DNA of 64,000 nucleotides from Halopiger aswanensis (GCF_003610195.1 NZ_RAPO01000001.1:310001-374000), one strand, 5' to 3'; positions 18,127 through 27,437 are shown, counted from the stretch's first letter. The notes: generated by a model from the sequence alone, not told the origin. Numbers and translations: made by a program.

Positions 18127-20117
18127 CGGTCGGGTTCGGTTTCGGGTTCACTTTCATCGACGACGTCGCCCTCGGCTGCATCCCCGCTGTCGCGTTCGGC
18201 TGCCTCCGCATCCGCTTGCTCGTCCGCCGCTTCGTCGTCCTCCCGCTCCCGCTCGGGCTCGACCGTCTGCTCTCGCACGGTCATCCCCTTGCGGCCGAGG
18301 TGCTGGAGCTGCCGGCGAGCGAAGTCCTCTTCGCGCGTGCCCCGCGTCGCCAGCACGTAGACGAGCGCGCCGCCGGCGGGGCGCATCGTCCGGCCGGCCC
18401 GCTGGGTCCCCTGTCGCCGGGAGCCGCCCAATCCGGAGGCGACGATGGCGAGGTCGGCCGTCGGGAGGTCGATCCCCTCGTCGCCGACCCGCGAGATGAC
18501 CAGCAGGTCGCGCTCGTTGCGCCGGAACTCGTCGAACAGCCGCCGGCGCTCGTGGTGGCGCGTCTCCCCGCTGACGAAGGGCGCCTCGAGCGCGGCGGCG
18601 AGTTCGCGGCCCTGCTCGAGGTAGTCGACGAAGATCAGCGCCTTCGAGTTGGGGTGGGCCGACAGCAGGTACCGAATCTCGTCTATCTTCCCGCGGTTCT
18701 CGGCGGCGATGCGGTACTTTTCGCGGCCCTCCGCGGAGACGTAGGCGTTGCGCTGCTCGTCGTCGCCCCACGGCACGTAGCGGATCTCGAGTTCGGGTTC
18801 GGCGACGAAGCCGGCGTCGAACAGGGCCTGCCAGTCGGTGCCGATCGGCGGCCCCACGAGGGTGAAAATTTCCTTCTGCCGATCGTCTTCGCGGATGGGA
18901 CTGGCGGAGAGGCCCAGCCGGTGCCGGGACTGGAGGTGGGTGCTGCGCCGGTAGACGTCCGAGGGCACGTGCTGGCACTCGTCGAAGACGACCAGCCCCC
19001 ACTCGCGGTCGTCGAACAGCGAGCGGTGCCGATCCATCCCGGCGATCTGGTAGGTGGCGATCGTCACCGGCCGGACGTTCTTCTGCCCGCCGTGGTACTG
19101 GCCGATCTGGTGGGGGCCGAGCGAGGTGTACTCCTGAATGGTGTCGGCCCACTGGCGCGCGAGGTCGCGGCTCGGCACCAGGACGAGGGTCTCGCCGCCG
19201 ACGTGGGCCATCGCGCCCATCGCGGCGACGGTCTTCCCGCTGCCCGGCGGGCCGACGAAGACGCCCTCGCCGGCCTCGGCGAAGCGGTCGACCCACGTTT
19301 GCTGGTACTCGCGCAGCGAGACCTCGAGATCGATCTCGAGCTCTTCGCCGGACTCGAGGTCGCGATGGTCCTGCACGGGGTAGCCGGCCTCGTAGAGAAT
19401 CCGTTTGATCGCGGCCTCCGCTCCCTCGCGAACCCAGTCTTCGGTCTCGGAAATCGGGGCGTGGACGTGCTCCTCGTCTAATTTCTGTCGGGCGACGTTG
19501 CCCATCACTTCCGGACTCTTGGCCTCGAGCACGGTGTAGCCGTCCTCGTGGGTGGTGAGTCGGAACTGGTGGGCCCGATCCCACTGGCTTCGGACCCACT
19601 CCTCGAGTTGCTCGTTGCGCTGGCCCAGCGCCTGGCGCATCGTTCGGGCCAGCTCCTCGAAGGAGTCGTGGGGTGCCTGCCAGATGTCCTCCGGCCGCAC
19701 GACGTAGCGATAGCCCTGCTCGCCGTTTCCGTCCTCGAGGTGTGCGAACTGCGCCAGTTGCGCGCGCGTGAATTGATCGGGGCGGTCGACGACGATCTCC
19801 CGGCGCTTCGGGAAGACGACGACCCGTTCCTTGTCGGTCAGGTCCTCGAGTTCGCTCGGGTACCAGACGACGGGGTCGGTCGAAACCGAGAGCCGCTCGA
19901 GGTCGCCTCGCTCGGCGAGATGGTCGAGTTGCTCACTGACCTCGTCGTGGGAGCGCTCGAGGGTTCGCGCGACGGCGCCGGCGGTGAGGACGGGGCGGCC
20001 CTCGCGCTGGGACGCCTCGTGGAACTGCGCGAGCGTGAGTTCGTCTGCGTCGGCGTCGTCGTCGCCGTCGCCGTCGCTGTCGTCGCGATCCGAGGGTACA
20101 GAGGGTTCGTCCGTCAC
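18123..20117 (-). CDS. XPB/Rad25-like DEAD/DEAH-box helicase
   Basis: 664 aa from a GTG start at 20117. A TATA-like CGTTTACTCG lies about 24 nt upstream, so the transcript is probably leaderless. Residues about 28-95 look like a winged helix; the motor has GPPGSGKT (289-296), motif Ia LVLVPSRDLARQW, motif II DECQ (379-382), motif III LSASP, and in the second RecA domain LIFVDYLEQG, DLLVISRVGDEGIDLP and the arginine-finger motif QRAGRTMRP. This order and the DECQ-type box fit archaeal XPB/SSL2 relatives involved in repair or transcription. The C-terminal 70 residues are a disordered Glu/Asp tail. It is a single-gene unit convergent with the ORF at 17773. Confidence 0.87.
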   Translation of the reverse strand: MTDEPSVPSDRDDSDGDGDDDADADELTLAQFHEASQREGRPVLTAGAVARTLERSHDEVSEQLDHLAERGDLERLSVSTDPVVWYPSELEDLTDKERVVVFPKRREIVVDRPDQFTRAQLAQFAHLEDGNGEQGYRYVVRPEDIWQAPHDSFEELARTMRQALGQRNEQLEEWVRSQWDRAHQFRLTTHEDGYTVLEAKSPEVMGNVARQKLDEEHVHAPISETEDWVREGAEAAIKRILYEAGYPVQDHRDLESGEELEIDLEVSLREYQQTWVDRFAEAGEGVFVGPPGSGKTVAAMGAMAHVGGETLVLVPSRDLARQWADTIQEYTSLGPHQIGQYHGGQKNVRPVTIATYQIAGMDRHRSLFDDREWGLVVFDECQHVPSDVYRRSTHLQSRHRLGLSASPIREDDRQKEIFTLVGPPIGTDWQALFDAGFVAEPELEIRYVPWGDDEQRNAYVSAEGREKYRIAAENRGKIDEIRYLLSAHPNSKALIFVDYLEQGRELAAALEAPFVSGETRHHERRRLFDEFRRNERDLLVISRVGDEGIDLPTADLAIVASGLGGSRRQGTQRAGRTMRPAGGALVYVLATRGTREEDFARRQLQHLGRKGMTVREQTVEPEREREDDEAADEQADAEAAERDSGDAAEGDVVDESEPETEPDR

Positions 20118-20232
20118 TGGCGGTCCGTATCGGCGGCGCGAGTAAACGGGTTTCGCTTGGGCGCCGAACGTCGGGCAACGACACCGTCGACGGCGTCAAC
20201 CGTCGGTCGGACCGGTCGCGATCGGAATCCGC

Positions 20233-20625
20233 TCAGTCGAGTCGTTCGATGACCTTGATGTCGCCGGCTTCGTTCACCCCGACGAGGCGGTCTGCGGTAC
20301 AGTCCTCGAGCATTCCCGGCCCGGTGACGGCACGCTCGCTCGTCTCGACCTCTTCAACGGGCGACTCGGTTTCCGGAAAGCCGCACATGACGCCGACCGT
20401 ATCCCCGCCGAGCGAGCGGACGATCACGGTGCCGTCGTGTTCGACCCGCACGTCAGCGGACGGCGGGCGCGTGAGGGTATTCATCGTCTCGTCGACGCTC
20501 TCGTTGGCTTTCTGCCCGACCTCTTCAGTCGTTCCTTCGACCACGTCTGTGACTTTTCCGACACACCCTGCGAGCGCTCCCGTCGCTGCCGTCCCCGCGA
20601 GCGCCAGATATCCACGTCGGTCCAT
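20233..20625 (-). CDS. Predicted Tat-exported lipoprotein (hypothetical)
   Basis: 130 aa from ATG 20625 (MDRRGYLALAG). The N-terminus has a twin arginine and a hydrophobic stretch ending in the lipobox GALAGC, so it is probably exported by Tat and lipid-anchored on the outer face of the membrane. The mature part is acidic with a short helix (EGTTEEVGQKANESVDE) and a beta domain (ADVRVEHDGTVIVRSLGGDTVGV) containing CGFPET and LEDCTADR cysteines. No enzyme motif is visible. Such small haloarchaeal lipoproteins are mostly uncharacterised. It is transcribed divergently from the chemotaxis-type transducer. Confidence 0.78.
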   Translation of the reverse strand: MDRRGYLALAGTAATGALAGCVGKVTDVVEGTTEEVGQKANESVDETMNTLTRPPSADVRVEHDGTVIVRSLGGDTVGVMCGFPETESPVEEVETSERAVTGPGMLEDCTADRLVGVNEAGDIKVIERLD

Positions 20626-20795
20626 GCACTCGGGTCGTCGAGAGACCCACAAATGCGTACTGGCCGGAAACCGCTATTACCGACAGAGATGCCTTGAGGG
20701 GCTGACAGGCGGCCGATACGGATTTGAGGACGGATCTTCCCGCGGCGCGGTAATCCGCACGGAATTCATATAAGTGACGGCGAATGTCTCGTCGT

Positions 20796-22526
20796 ATGTC
20801 GACGATTGCTTCGGACGGGGTCGCCGAGCGGGACGGGGCGTCCGGCTCGATCCGCAGGCGGTACGAATCGCTCCTGTGGGGGTCGATGGATCGGCTGAGC
20901 GTCACCGAGAGCCTCGAGCGGAAGATGATGGCCGCGGTCGTGCTCCAGTTCTGTTCAACGCTTGCGGTATTCGCGCTCCCGCTGGTCTTTCTCGGCCCTC
21001 GGGAAGCGTTCGCGGTCTTTCCGACGGGACAGATCGTCCTCACGGGCGTCGTTTTCTGCCTCGCGCTCGTCGCCTTCGTCAACACGCTATTGATCGCTCG
21101 CGAGGACGTTATCCGCCCGTTGCAGGAGCTCCGGGCGGTGGCCGACGGCATCGCGAACGGGCGACTCGACGACCGGCCGCCGGAACCGGATCAGGCCGAC
21201 GAGATCGGCGATCTCCAGCGGTCGTTCGTCGCAATGGACGACTACCTGACGACGGTCGCCGCCCAGGCCGATGCGCTCGCCACCGAGGCGTTCGACGCCG
21301 ACGTTCTCTCAAAGTCGGTTCCCGGCGACCTCGGTGATTCACTCGCCGAGATGCAGACGAGCCTCGAGACTCGAATCGCCGACCTCGAGGAGAGCCGCGA
21401 ACGGATCGAGCGCCAGCGCGAACAGGTCGAACGCCGCAACGAGGCGCTCGAAGCCGACGCCGAGCGGTGTCGCGAAGTCCTCCGGCGCTGCGCGGAGGGC
21501 GATTTCACCGGCCGAGTGACGATCGAGAGCGACCACGACGCGATGGTCGAAATCGCCGACGCACTCAACGCCACGCTCGACGACCTCGAGGCGACGCTCT
21601 CGAGCATCCAGCGACTTGCGGACGAGGTCGACGAGGTCGGCACGGACGTCTCGACGAGCGTCGCGGAGATCGAGACGGCCAGCGCCGAGGTCAGCGAGTC
21701 GGCCGAACAGATCGCCACCGCCACGGAGGCCCAAAACGAGCGATTCGAGTCGGTTCGGGGCGAGATGAGCGACCTCTCGGCGACGATCGAGGAGATCGCG
21801 TCGACGGCCGACGGGGTCGCCGACGTCTCCGAGCGAGCCGCCTCGAGCGCCCGCGACGGTCGGGACACCGCCAGCGAGGCCGTCGACGAACTCGACCGCC
21901 TCGAGCGCCGCTCCGAGGCGATCGTCGAGCGGATCGAGGCCCTCGACGCGGAACTCGGACGGATCGGGGAGATCGTCGACCTGATCGACGAGATCGCCGA
22001 GGAGACGAACCTGCTGGCGGTCAACGCCTCGATCGAGGCGGCGCGGGCCGGCGCGGACGGCAGCCGGTTCGCCGTCGTCGCCGACGAGATCAAGTCCCTC
22101 TCGGAAGAAACCGGCGAGGCCACGGCCGAAGCCGACGCGATCGTGACCGACGTACAGACCTCGACGCAGGAAGCGGTCGAGGAAATCCGCGCGATGCAAC
22201 GGGAGGTCGTCGACGGCGCCGAGACGATCGAGGCAAGCCTCGCACACCTCGGGGAGATCGCCGACCGAGTCCAAGAGGCAAACGAGGGCGTCCAGTCGAT
22301 CGACGAGGCGACCGACGCCCAGGCCGAGACGAGCCAGGAGGTCGTCACGATGGTCGACGAGGCGACCGCGGAGAGCGAGCGCACCCTCGAGGAGACCAGC
22401 GGCGTCGCCGCGGCCGCCGAGGAACAGACGGCGACGATCTCGGAACTTTCGGGGGCGGCCGAGTCACTCTCGGAAACGGCGTCGGAACTCAACGGACAGC
22501 TCGCGGCGTTTACCGTCGATCGCTGA
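20796..22526 (+). CDS. Membrane-anchored methyl-accepting chemotaxis-type transducer (Htr family) without a large sensor domain
   Basis: 576 aa from ATG 20796; an ATG at 20784 is only about 10 nt from the TATA-like CATATAAG (20768-20775), so the second start fits a leaderless mRNA better. Two hydrophobic helices lie near residues 45-65 and 77-100 with only a short loop between them, so there is no extracellular ligand domain. A HAMP segment (IRPLQELRAVADGIANG) follows, then long coiled coils and the signalling hairpin IAEETNLLAVNASIEAARAG with FAVVADEIKSLSEET. It would signal through CheW/CheA, none of which are nearby. The input might be membrane energetics or a partner sensor protein; this is inference. 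Confidence 0.9.
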   Translation: MSTIASDGVAERDGASGSIRRRYESLLWGSMDRLSVTESLERKMMAAVVLQFCSTLAVFALPLVFLGPREAFAVFPTGQIVLTGVVFCLALVAFVNTLLIAREDVIRPLQELRAVADGIANGRLDDRPPEPDQADEIGDLQRSFVAMDDYLTTVAAQADALATEAFDADVLSKSVPGDLGDSLAEMQTSLETRIADLEESRERIERQREQVERRNEALEADAERCREVLRRCAEGDFTGRVTIESDHDAMVEIADALNATLDDLEATLSSIQRLADEVDEVGTDVSTSVAEIETASAEVSESAEQIATATEAQNERFESVRGEMSDLSATIEEIASTADGVADVSERAASSARDGRDTASEAVDELDRLERRSEAIVERIEALDAELGRIGEIVDLIDEIAEETNLLAVNASIEAARAGADGSRFAVVADEIKSLSEETGEATAEADAIVTDVQTSTQEAVEEIRAMQREVVDGAETIEASLAHLGEIADRVQEANEGVQSIDEATDAQAETSQEVVTMVDEATAESERTLEETSGVAAAAEEQTATISELSGAAESLSETASELNGQLAAFTVDR

Positions 22527-22615
22527 CGGACGGCCGGAATCGTGACTGCGCCGGTGGCCCGTCGCGATCCGACGGCGGCGAACGGTATATTTGCGTGGAC
22601 GGCGTAGCCACTCGT

Positions 22616-22792
22616 ATGTTCCGTGCTATCCTCCCGGAAGGACAGATCGTCTGCGAACGGTACGACCACGCCGACGAGGGACTAGAACTGTACGACGAGG
22701 ACGACGAGTTCATCGGCTTCGTCCCGTACGCCAACCTCCACGCGCTGGTCGACGAGGACGCCTACGGCGAGGACGAGCGGTCGATCATGTAG
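22616..22792 (+). CDS. Small conserved haloarchaeal protein (58 aa)
   Basis: ATG 22616 lies about 26 nt after a TATA-like GGTATATTTGC (22584-22594), the leaderless arrangement. The 58 residues MFRAILPEGQIVCERY through DAYGEDERSIM are acidic and look like a small beta-rich domain (LELYDEDDEFIGFVPYANL). I recall similar short proteins from many haloarchaea but know no function. Its 3' end overlaps the convergent tfb gene by 8 nt, so transcripts of the two genes are complementary at their ends. Confidence 0.75.
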   Translation: MFRAILPEGQIVCERYDHADEGLELYDEDDEFIGFVPYANLHALVDEDAYGEDERSIM

Positions 22793-23741
22793 CGGTCGGC
22801 TGCTGGTCGATCGCCTCGAGTTGCTCGCGGTACCTGTTTCTGACCGTCACGACGGTCGTCTGCGCGGTTTCGGCGACGGCGCGCTGCGGGATCGTCTCGT
22901 CGCAGAGCAGTCCGGCGGCGTAGATGGCCGCAGCGGCGAAGCCCGTCGGCGACTTGCCCGAGTGTAGGCCCTGCTCGGTCGTCTCGTCGATGATCTCGAC
23001 GGCTTTCGTTTCCACGTCCTTCCCGACGTCCAGTTCCGAGCAGAACCGGGGGACGAACTGGCGCGGATTCGTGGGCTCTAGGTTGATGTCGAGTTCGTCC
23101 GCGATGTACCGATACGTGCGACCGATCTCGCGCTGGTCGACCCGGGAAACCGAGGTGACTTCCTCGAGGCTGCGCGGGATGTCCTCCTTGCGGCAGGCGG
23201 TGTAGAGCGCGCTGGTCGCGACGCCCTCGATCGAGCGCCCGCGGATGAGGTCCTGCTCGAGGGCGCGTCGGTAGATGACGCTCGCGGTTTCCTTGACGGG
23301 GTTGGGGACGCCGAGCGCGCTGACCATGCGGTCGATCTCCGACAGGGCGTACTTGAGGTTGCGTTCGCCGGCGTTTTTCGTCCGAATCCGTTCCTGCCAG
23401 ACCCGCAGTCGGTGGATCTGGCCCTGCTTCTCGGCCGACATCGAGTGGCCGTTAGCGTCCTTGTTGCGCCAGTCGATGGTCGTCGTCAGCCCCCGGTCGT
23501 GCATCGACTGGGTCAACGGGGCCCCCACGCGCGAAAGTTCGTCGTGTTCCTGGGCGTTGAACGCACGCCACTCGGGGCCGTAATCGATCGGGTCCTCGGT
23601 CAGGACGAGGCCGCACTCCTCGCAGACGCGCTCGCCGCGATCCGGATCGTGGACGATCGTATCGGTTTCGCAGTCGGGACACAGTTCGGCGTTCGTCTCC
23701 TGGGGGTCGTTTCTGGCGCGACCGATAATAGACTGTGTCAT
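22785..23741 (-). CDS. tfb: Transcription initiation factor IIB (TFB)
   Basis: 318 aa from ATG 23741; a GTG immediately before it is less likely. The N-terminal zinc ribbon has CPDC (21-24) and CEEC (40-43), followed by the B-finger/linker and two cyclin repeats (about 120-205 and 215-305), with the usual AAIYAAGLL helix in the second. TFB bridges TBP-TATA and RNA polymerase and reads the BRE upstream of the TATA box. Haloarchaea carry several TFBs that tune different gene sets, so this copy may be general or specialised; the sequence alone does not tell. TATA-like CCTTACAG lies about 27 nt upstream. It overlaps the small ORF at 22616 at its 3' end. Confidence 0.95.
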   Translation of the reverse strand: MTQSIIGRARNDPQETNAELCPDCETDTIVHDPDRGERVCEECGLVLTEDPIDYGPEWRAFNAQEHDELSRVGAPLTQSMHDRGLTTTIDWRNKDANGHSMSAEKQGQIHRLRVWQERIRTKNAGERNLKYALSEIDRMVSALGVPNPVKETASVIYRRALEQDLIRGRSIEGVATSALYTACRKEDIPRSLEEVTSVSRVDQREIGRTYRYIADELDINLEPTNPRQFVPRFCSELDVGKDVETKAVEIIDETTEQGLHSGKSPTGFAAAAIYAAGLLCDETIPQRAVAETAQTTVVTVRNRYREQLEAIDQQPTAT

Positions 23742-24357
23742 CACACTGGTGCAACGCTGCCGTCACTGTAAGGGGCTCACATGGTTTCGCCGGAAACACG
23801 GTCTTACTGTGGCCGCCGATGCCGGTCGATAGAGAGGAGAAAAATCGTCGGCACGGGCCACCGATCGCCCGCTCGAAACGATCGGCCGGCCCGCACCGAC
23901 GTAGTGTCCCATCGATCGTCTCCGGGCGAAGCGACCGGTCACGGTCGCCTCGACCCATTGCTGACAACGTGAACGTGGCACATGAAAGCCATCGATTGTT
24001 CCGGCCTCCCTGCGGCGTAAACAGAATGTTCATCGTGTAAACCTCGATTTCGGGACCGAACCGACGGTCCAATTTATGTCGATGGAGTCGAACGTTTTCG
24101 TGAGTGCCGTGTCGCAGACCTACATCGCGGAATCTAACATTCCGTCTTCGATAGCTGTTTCGCACGTACGCCGCCGATACGCGTCCACAGGGGCCCGATA
24201 CCGCGCCCCCGGTCGCGCCTCGAGCAGCGGGTGGGGACGCCGTCGCACCCGTCCGCCGACGGCACCGCGCAGAAGTCGTCCCGTACCGGCCTCGCCTTTG
24301 CAGCCGGTGCGAAACGTGGCCGTGTTTAAGAGTATCAGTGTTGGCGTACAACTTGGT
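23742..24357. other. Intergenic region between tfb and the first DUF7344 gene
   Basis: No reliable gene. Plus-strand TATA-like boxes occur at CAATTTATG (about 24070) and GTTTAAGAG (24324-24332); the second fits the mini-ORF starting at GTG 24358. Other open frames here are Arg-rich and probably chance. Confidence 0.4.
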
Positions 24358-24498
24358 GTGTCAATCGTGACTGCGAATCGCCGTTTGGAAGTACAGCGGT
24401 CGCTGTCGACCCGACAGTTCGGTGGTGATTGCGGCAGCTACTGGCGACGGCAGCGGACGGGCCAGCCCGTAACGACAACGTACGGAGGCGCAAACTAA
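24358..24498 (+). other. Candidate leaderless mini-ORF (46 codons) coupled to the DUF7344 gene
   Basis: GTG 24358 lies 28 nt after TTTAAG (24325-24330). The frame stops at TAA 24496-24498, which overlaps the ATG of the next gene by one nt (TAATG). A GGAGG lies inside its end (24484-24488), 9 nt before that ATG. The peptide is Arg/Gln-rich and unlike a folded halophilic protein, so a regulatory leader seems more likely than a functional product. Confidence 0.45.
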
Positions 24499-25013
24499 TG
24501 TCCTCGATCGATACCTCGCTCCCCGATGAAATCGCATCGTCGGTCGGCGACGATGATGACGAATCCCTCTCGAAGGACGTCATTTTCGAACTCCTGAAGA
24601 ACCGTCGCCGCCGCGAAGTCCTTACCTATCTCCTCGAGGCCGACGATACGGTCACGTTAGGCGAACTGGCGGAGCAGATCGCCGCCTGGGAGAACGATAC
24701 GGACGTCAACGCGCTCAGCTCCGACCAGCGAAAGCGCGTCTACGTCGCCCTCTATCAGACCCATCTCCCGAAGATGGACGACGCCGGGATCGTCGAGTAC
24801 GATCAGGATCGCGGGCTGATCTCGCTGTCGGATAACGCCGACCTGCTGATGATGTACCTGGACACGGACACCCACCAGCAGGATCGGTGGGACCGATGGT
24901 ACGCCGGAACGAGCGTCGTCGTCGCTGCGTTCCTGTGTCTCTCGGTCGCCCACGCCGTGACGAATCGGCAGCGCGAACGCAACGTCAACGGGAAACTGTC
25001 CCGGATCGAGTGA
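24498..25013 (+). CDS. DUF7344 family winged-helix protein with C-terminal membrane helix (paralogue 1)
   Basis: 171 aa from ATG 24498, preceded by a good Shine-Dalgarno GGAGG 9 nt upstream. Residues about 25-110 hold the family core: IFELLKNRRRREVLTYLLE, LGELAEQIAAWEND and YVALYQTHLPKMDDAGIVEYD, a winged-helix domain. One hydrophobic helix (SVVVAAFLCLSVAHAV, about 140-158) near the C-terminus suggests membrane attachment. Two paralogues are at 50588-51136 and 55197-55700. A candidate mini-ORF ends on its start codon. The family is predicted to be transcriptional regulators of haloarchaea; targets are unknown. Confidence 0.85.
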   Translation: MSSIDTSLPDEIASSVGDDDDESLSKDVIFELLKNRRRREVLTYLLEADDTVTLGELAEQIAAWENDTDVNALSSDQRKRVYVALYQTHLPKMDDAGIVEYDQDRGLISLSDNADLLMMYLDTDTHQQDRWDRWYAGTSVVVAAFLCLSVAHAVTNRQRERNVNGKLSRIE

Positions 25014-25552
25014 TTCCGATTCGACCCCGCGTTCGCGCCCCCGAGCACGGTTCGAATCGCTCCGCGGCCAGTACGACCGTTGCAGGCGCGACTCGACTCA
25101 CGTCACGGTTGTCCGTTCGTTCTTGACCCGTTCCGTGACGGCCGTCGCCGCGTGGTGACTGCCACCGTCACCGTCTCGACCGCGAACCCTACTCTGTCTC
25201 CGTTCGGTAAACTGAACCGCTCACTCGAGAAGGACTTTTAATCACCCCGCTCGTACCAACAGTTGGCTCCCGGCGACCGTCATCCAGTACCGGAGCAGTT
25301 CGCGTGCCAGCTCGCTGTTCCAGGCGCGGGAGCCATTCTGTACCCGCGCAATACGGCGTAATTCCCCGGTCGCATCCCGCACTCGAGGAGCACTGCAGCC
25401 GGCTACCCCCAGTTGAATCTGAACGCGACGCACACTCAGCACGAAGAGACTGCCGTAAATCGAAGCCGCCGCGACGAATCAGTGACAGTGACCGACGCAT
25501 TCGGGGACAGCAATCGAATGACTGACAGCACCGCGTGGAAAAACGAGGCCGA
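25014..25552. other. Intergenic region, possible gene remnant
   Basis: About 540 bp between convergent genes. A minus-strand frame ending at 25242 encodes a protein-like stretch (AWNSELARELLRYWMTVAG) but its upstream part is basic and no good promoter is seen, so it may be a decayed gene end. Plus-strand frames overlapping the end of the beta-helix gene are not convincing. Confidence 0.3.
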
Positions 25553-27361
25553 TTACTGGCCGCGCGCGTTGTACTGGACGTCGACCGCCGCGTCGCCGAG
25601 GAATCGGAAGTCTTCGATGTCGCCGTCGAACCAGTACGCGTCGAGCCAGTTCCCGACCGCGCCGCGAACGGCTCGGTCCTCGACGACGTCCTCGTCGTCG
25701 ATCGAGGCGTTTCGGTAGTTCGAGCGGACGGCGGCGCCGCTTACCCGGAACGAATAGGTGCTCGGTCCGTCGGCGTCGGTGCCGTCGATGACGAGCGCGT
25801 GAGGGAGGAGTTCGTGGTCGCCGTACTCGCTCGGATCGATCTCGTCGCCGTCGAGGAGCACGGTCGCCTCGCCCTCGGTGAACGTAATATCCGTCAGCGC
25901 GCCGGCGAACCGGAACGTCTGGGTCTCGTCCGTGACGGCGCTCTGGACCGTCGAGCCCGAGATCGTCGTCGCCTCGTCGTCGGGATCCGCGTCGCCGGCG
26001 AGTTCGATCTCGCCGTCGACCGTGATCTCGAAGCTCGTCGGCACGCCCTGGCCCTGCACCTCGAGGACGTGGGGCAGATCGCTCCCGTAGTCGGCGGGGT
26101 CGACCTGCTCGCCGTTGAGGGAGACGGTGCCCGGCCCGTCGACGGTGAGTTCCTCGAGGTCGCCGTCGAATCGGAAGGCGTCCTTCCAGTTCGCGACGGA
26201 GCCGTGGACGAACCCGTCGTCGATCTCGTCCTCGGCGTCGATGGACGCACCGTCGACGTTCGATTTCTCGACCGTCCCGGAGACCGCGAACTCGTAGCGG
26301 GTGACGTCGGCCTCGTCGCCCTCGACGAGGAGGACGTTCGGGAGCTCACGGTCGTCCTCGGTCTCGTCGGTTCCGTCGTCGCTTTCGTCCGGACTCGAGC
26401 CCGGCGTCGAGCCGGTCGACCCGCCCGCGGCCGCTTCCTCGGGACTGGTCGGGACGCCCTCGGGTCGCGAGAGGTCGGGCGAACTCGAGACGCTCGAGCG
26501 CTGGAGCCCCGATCCCTGCACGCCGCCGCGAATGGCGCCGCCGGTCATCCGGGCCGAGCCGCTGCCGCGCAGGACCATCGCTCGACCGTAGCTGCCGGCC
26601 GCGAAGTTGGAGTCCTCGATCGTGACGGTGCCGCCGGGCCAGACCCAGACCGGGCGGCCCGAATCCTCGGTGTAGCCGCCCCAGCCGGGACCGTAGTCGG
26701 TGTCGTCGTTGTACGCGACGGAGTTGACGATCGCGTCGTTGCCGCCCGCGACGCGGTACGTGGAGACGCCGTTGTTCTTGCCGTAACAGTTCTCGAAGCG
26801 GACCGAGCCGCCGGAGGCGGTATTAGAGCAGTAGAAGCCGTTGTTCGGCCAGCCCTGAACGTTCATGTGCCGGAAGGTGACGTCGCAGGACGCGGTCCGG
26901 TGGTAGAAGACGGCGCCCGGCCCGTGGACGAAGCTCTCGCCTTCCTTGGTCGAGCCGTCGCCGAGGTAGACGTTCTCGATCAGCACGTCGCCCGCGGGGG
27001 CGGTGATCGAGATCATGAACCCGTCGCCGCGGTGGAGCCCCTTGAATCCGATGTTCCGGATCACGGAGTTGCTCCCCTCGACGAGCAGGACGACGCTGTC
27101 CCCGGTCGTGAGGTCGAATAGTTTGTTTTCGTACGTTTCACCCTGCCCGATCCGGATGACCTGTCCGCGGGCGGCGATCTCTTCGTAGTCGTCCGCCGCC
27201 GCGGCGGCGGAGCCCGTGACCGTCGCCGCGGCCGTCGTCACGCCGGCGAGGCGCAGATACGATCGCCGATCGAGTAATCCATAATTACCGCCGCTATCCG
27301 ACGATTCAGTGCCATTCTCGTCGGATTTACCGCCATCCAGTACCGAAGGTTCGCGTGCCAT
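25553..27361 (-). CDS. Tat-exported parallel beta-helix protein with three C-terminal repeat domains
   Basis: 602 aa. The twin-arginine signal DRRSYLRLAG is at about 31-40, followed by an alanine-rich h-region. Residues about 60-300 read as a right-handed parallel beta-helix (repeated short strands with SNSVIRNIGFKG, DVLIENVYLGDG, VRFENCYGKNN). After a Ser/Gly/Asp linker containing GVPTSPEEAA come three tandem domains of 85-89 residues (about 340-428, 429-517, 518-602), each opening LPxxLxVxG. Such beta-helix proteins bind or cleave polysaccharides outside the cell; no catalytic triad is obvious. A GTTTATG box lies 28 nt upstream (leaderless), and an upstream element is shared with the gene at 27991-28938. 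Confidence 0.85.
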   Translation of the reverse strand: MAREPSVLDGGKSDENGTESSDSGGNYGLLDRRSYLRLAGVTTAAATVTGSAAAAADDYEEIAARGQVIRIGQGETYENKLFDLTTGDSVVLLVEGSNSVIRNIGFKGLHRGDGFMISITAPAGDVLIENVYLGDGSTKEGESFVHGPGAVFYHRTASCDVTFRHMNVQGWPNNGFYCSNTASGGSVRFENCYGKNNGVSTYRVAGGNDAIVNSVAYNDDTDYGPGWGGYTEDSGRPVWVWPGGTVTIEDSNFAAGSYGRAMVLRGSGSARMTGGAIRGGVQGSGLQRSSVSSSPDLSRPEGVPTSPEEAAAGGSTGSTPGSSPDESDDGTDETEDDRELPNVLLVEGDEADVTRYEFAVSGTVEKSNVDGASIDAEDEIDDGFVHGSVANWKDAFRFDGDLEELTVDGPGTVSLNGEQVDPADYGSDLPHVLEVQGQGVPTSFEITVDGEIELAGDADPDDEATTISGSTVQSAVTDETQTFRFAGALTDITFTEGEATVLLDGDEIDPSEYGDHELLPHALVIDGTDADGPSTYSFRVSGAAVRSNYRNASIDDEDVVEDRAVRGAVGNWLDAYWFDGDIEDFRFLGDAAVDVQYNARGQ

Positions 27362-27388
27362 TGCGATCGGGTAATACTATACTACGAG

Positions 27389-27397
27389 CATAAACCT
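27389..27397 (-). promoter_or_regulatory. TATA-like box of the 602-aa beta-helix gene
   Basis: The minus strand reads GGTTTATGC. Its 3' end is about 28 nt from ATG 27361, as expected for a leaderless transcript. The related gene at 28938 has AGTTTATGAG at nearly the same distance. Confidence 0.6.
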
Positions 27398-27412
27398 TCC
27401 GTCTAAAAAGAC

Positions 27413-27424
27413 TTAAAATTTACA
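27413..27424 (-). promoter_or_regulatory. Shared upstream element of the two beta-helix genes, copy 1
   Basis: The plus strand reads TTAAAATTTACA, 52-63 nt from ATG 27361. The second beta-helix gene has TTAAATTTACA at 28991-29001, 53-63 nt from its ATG. Equal sequence and position suggest a regulator site upstream of both TATA boxes. Confidence 0.5.
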
Positions 27425-27437
27425 TATAGTACGTACA

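Noticed and set aside
25030-25090. GGTTCGAATC resembling a tRNA T-arm
   Set aside because: No acceptor stem, D-arm or anticodon arm can be paired around it.
25242-25442. Minus-strand frame with a protein-like end
   Set aside because: Only the last 20-25 residues look coding and no promoter fits; it may be a gene remnant, so it is only mentioned in the intergenic entry.
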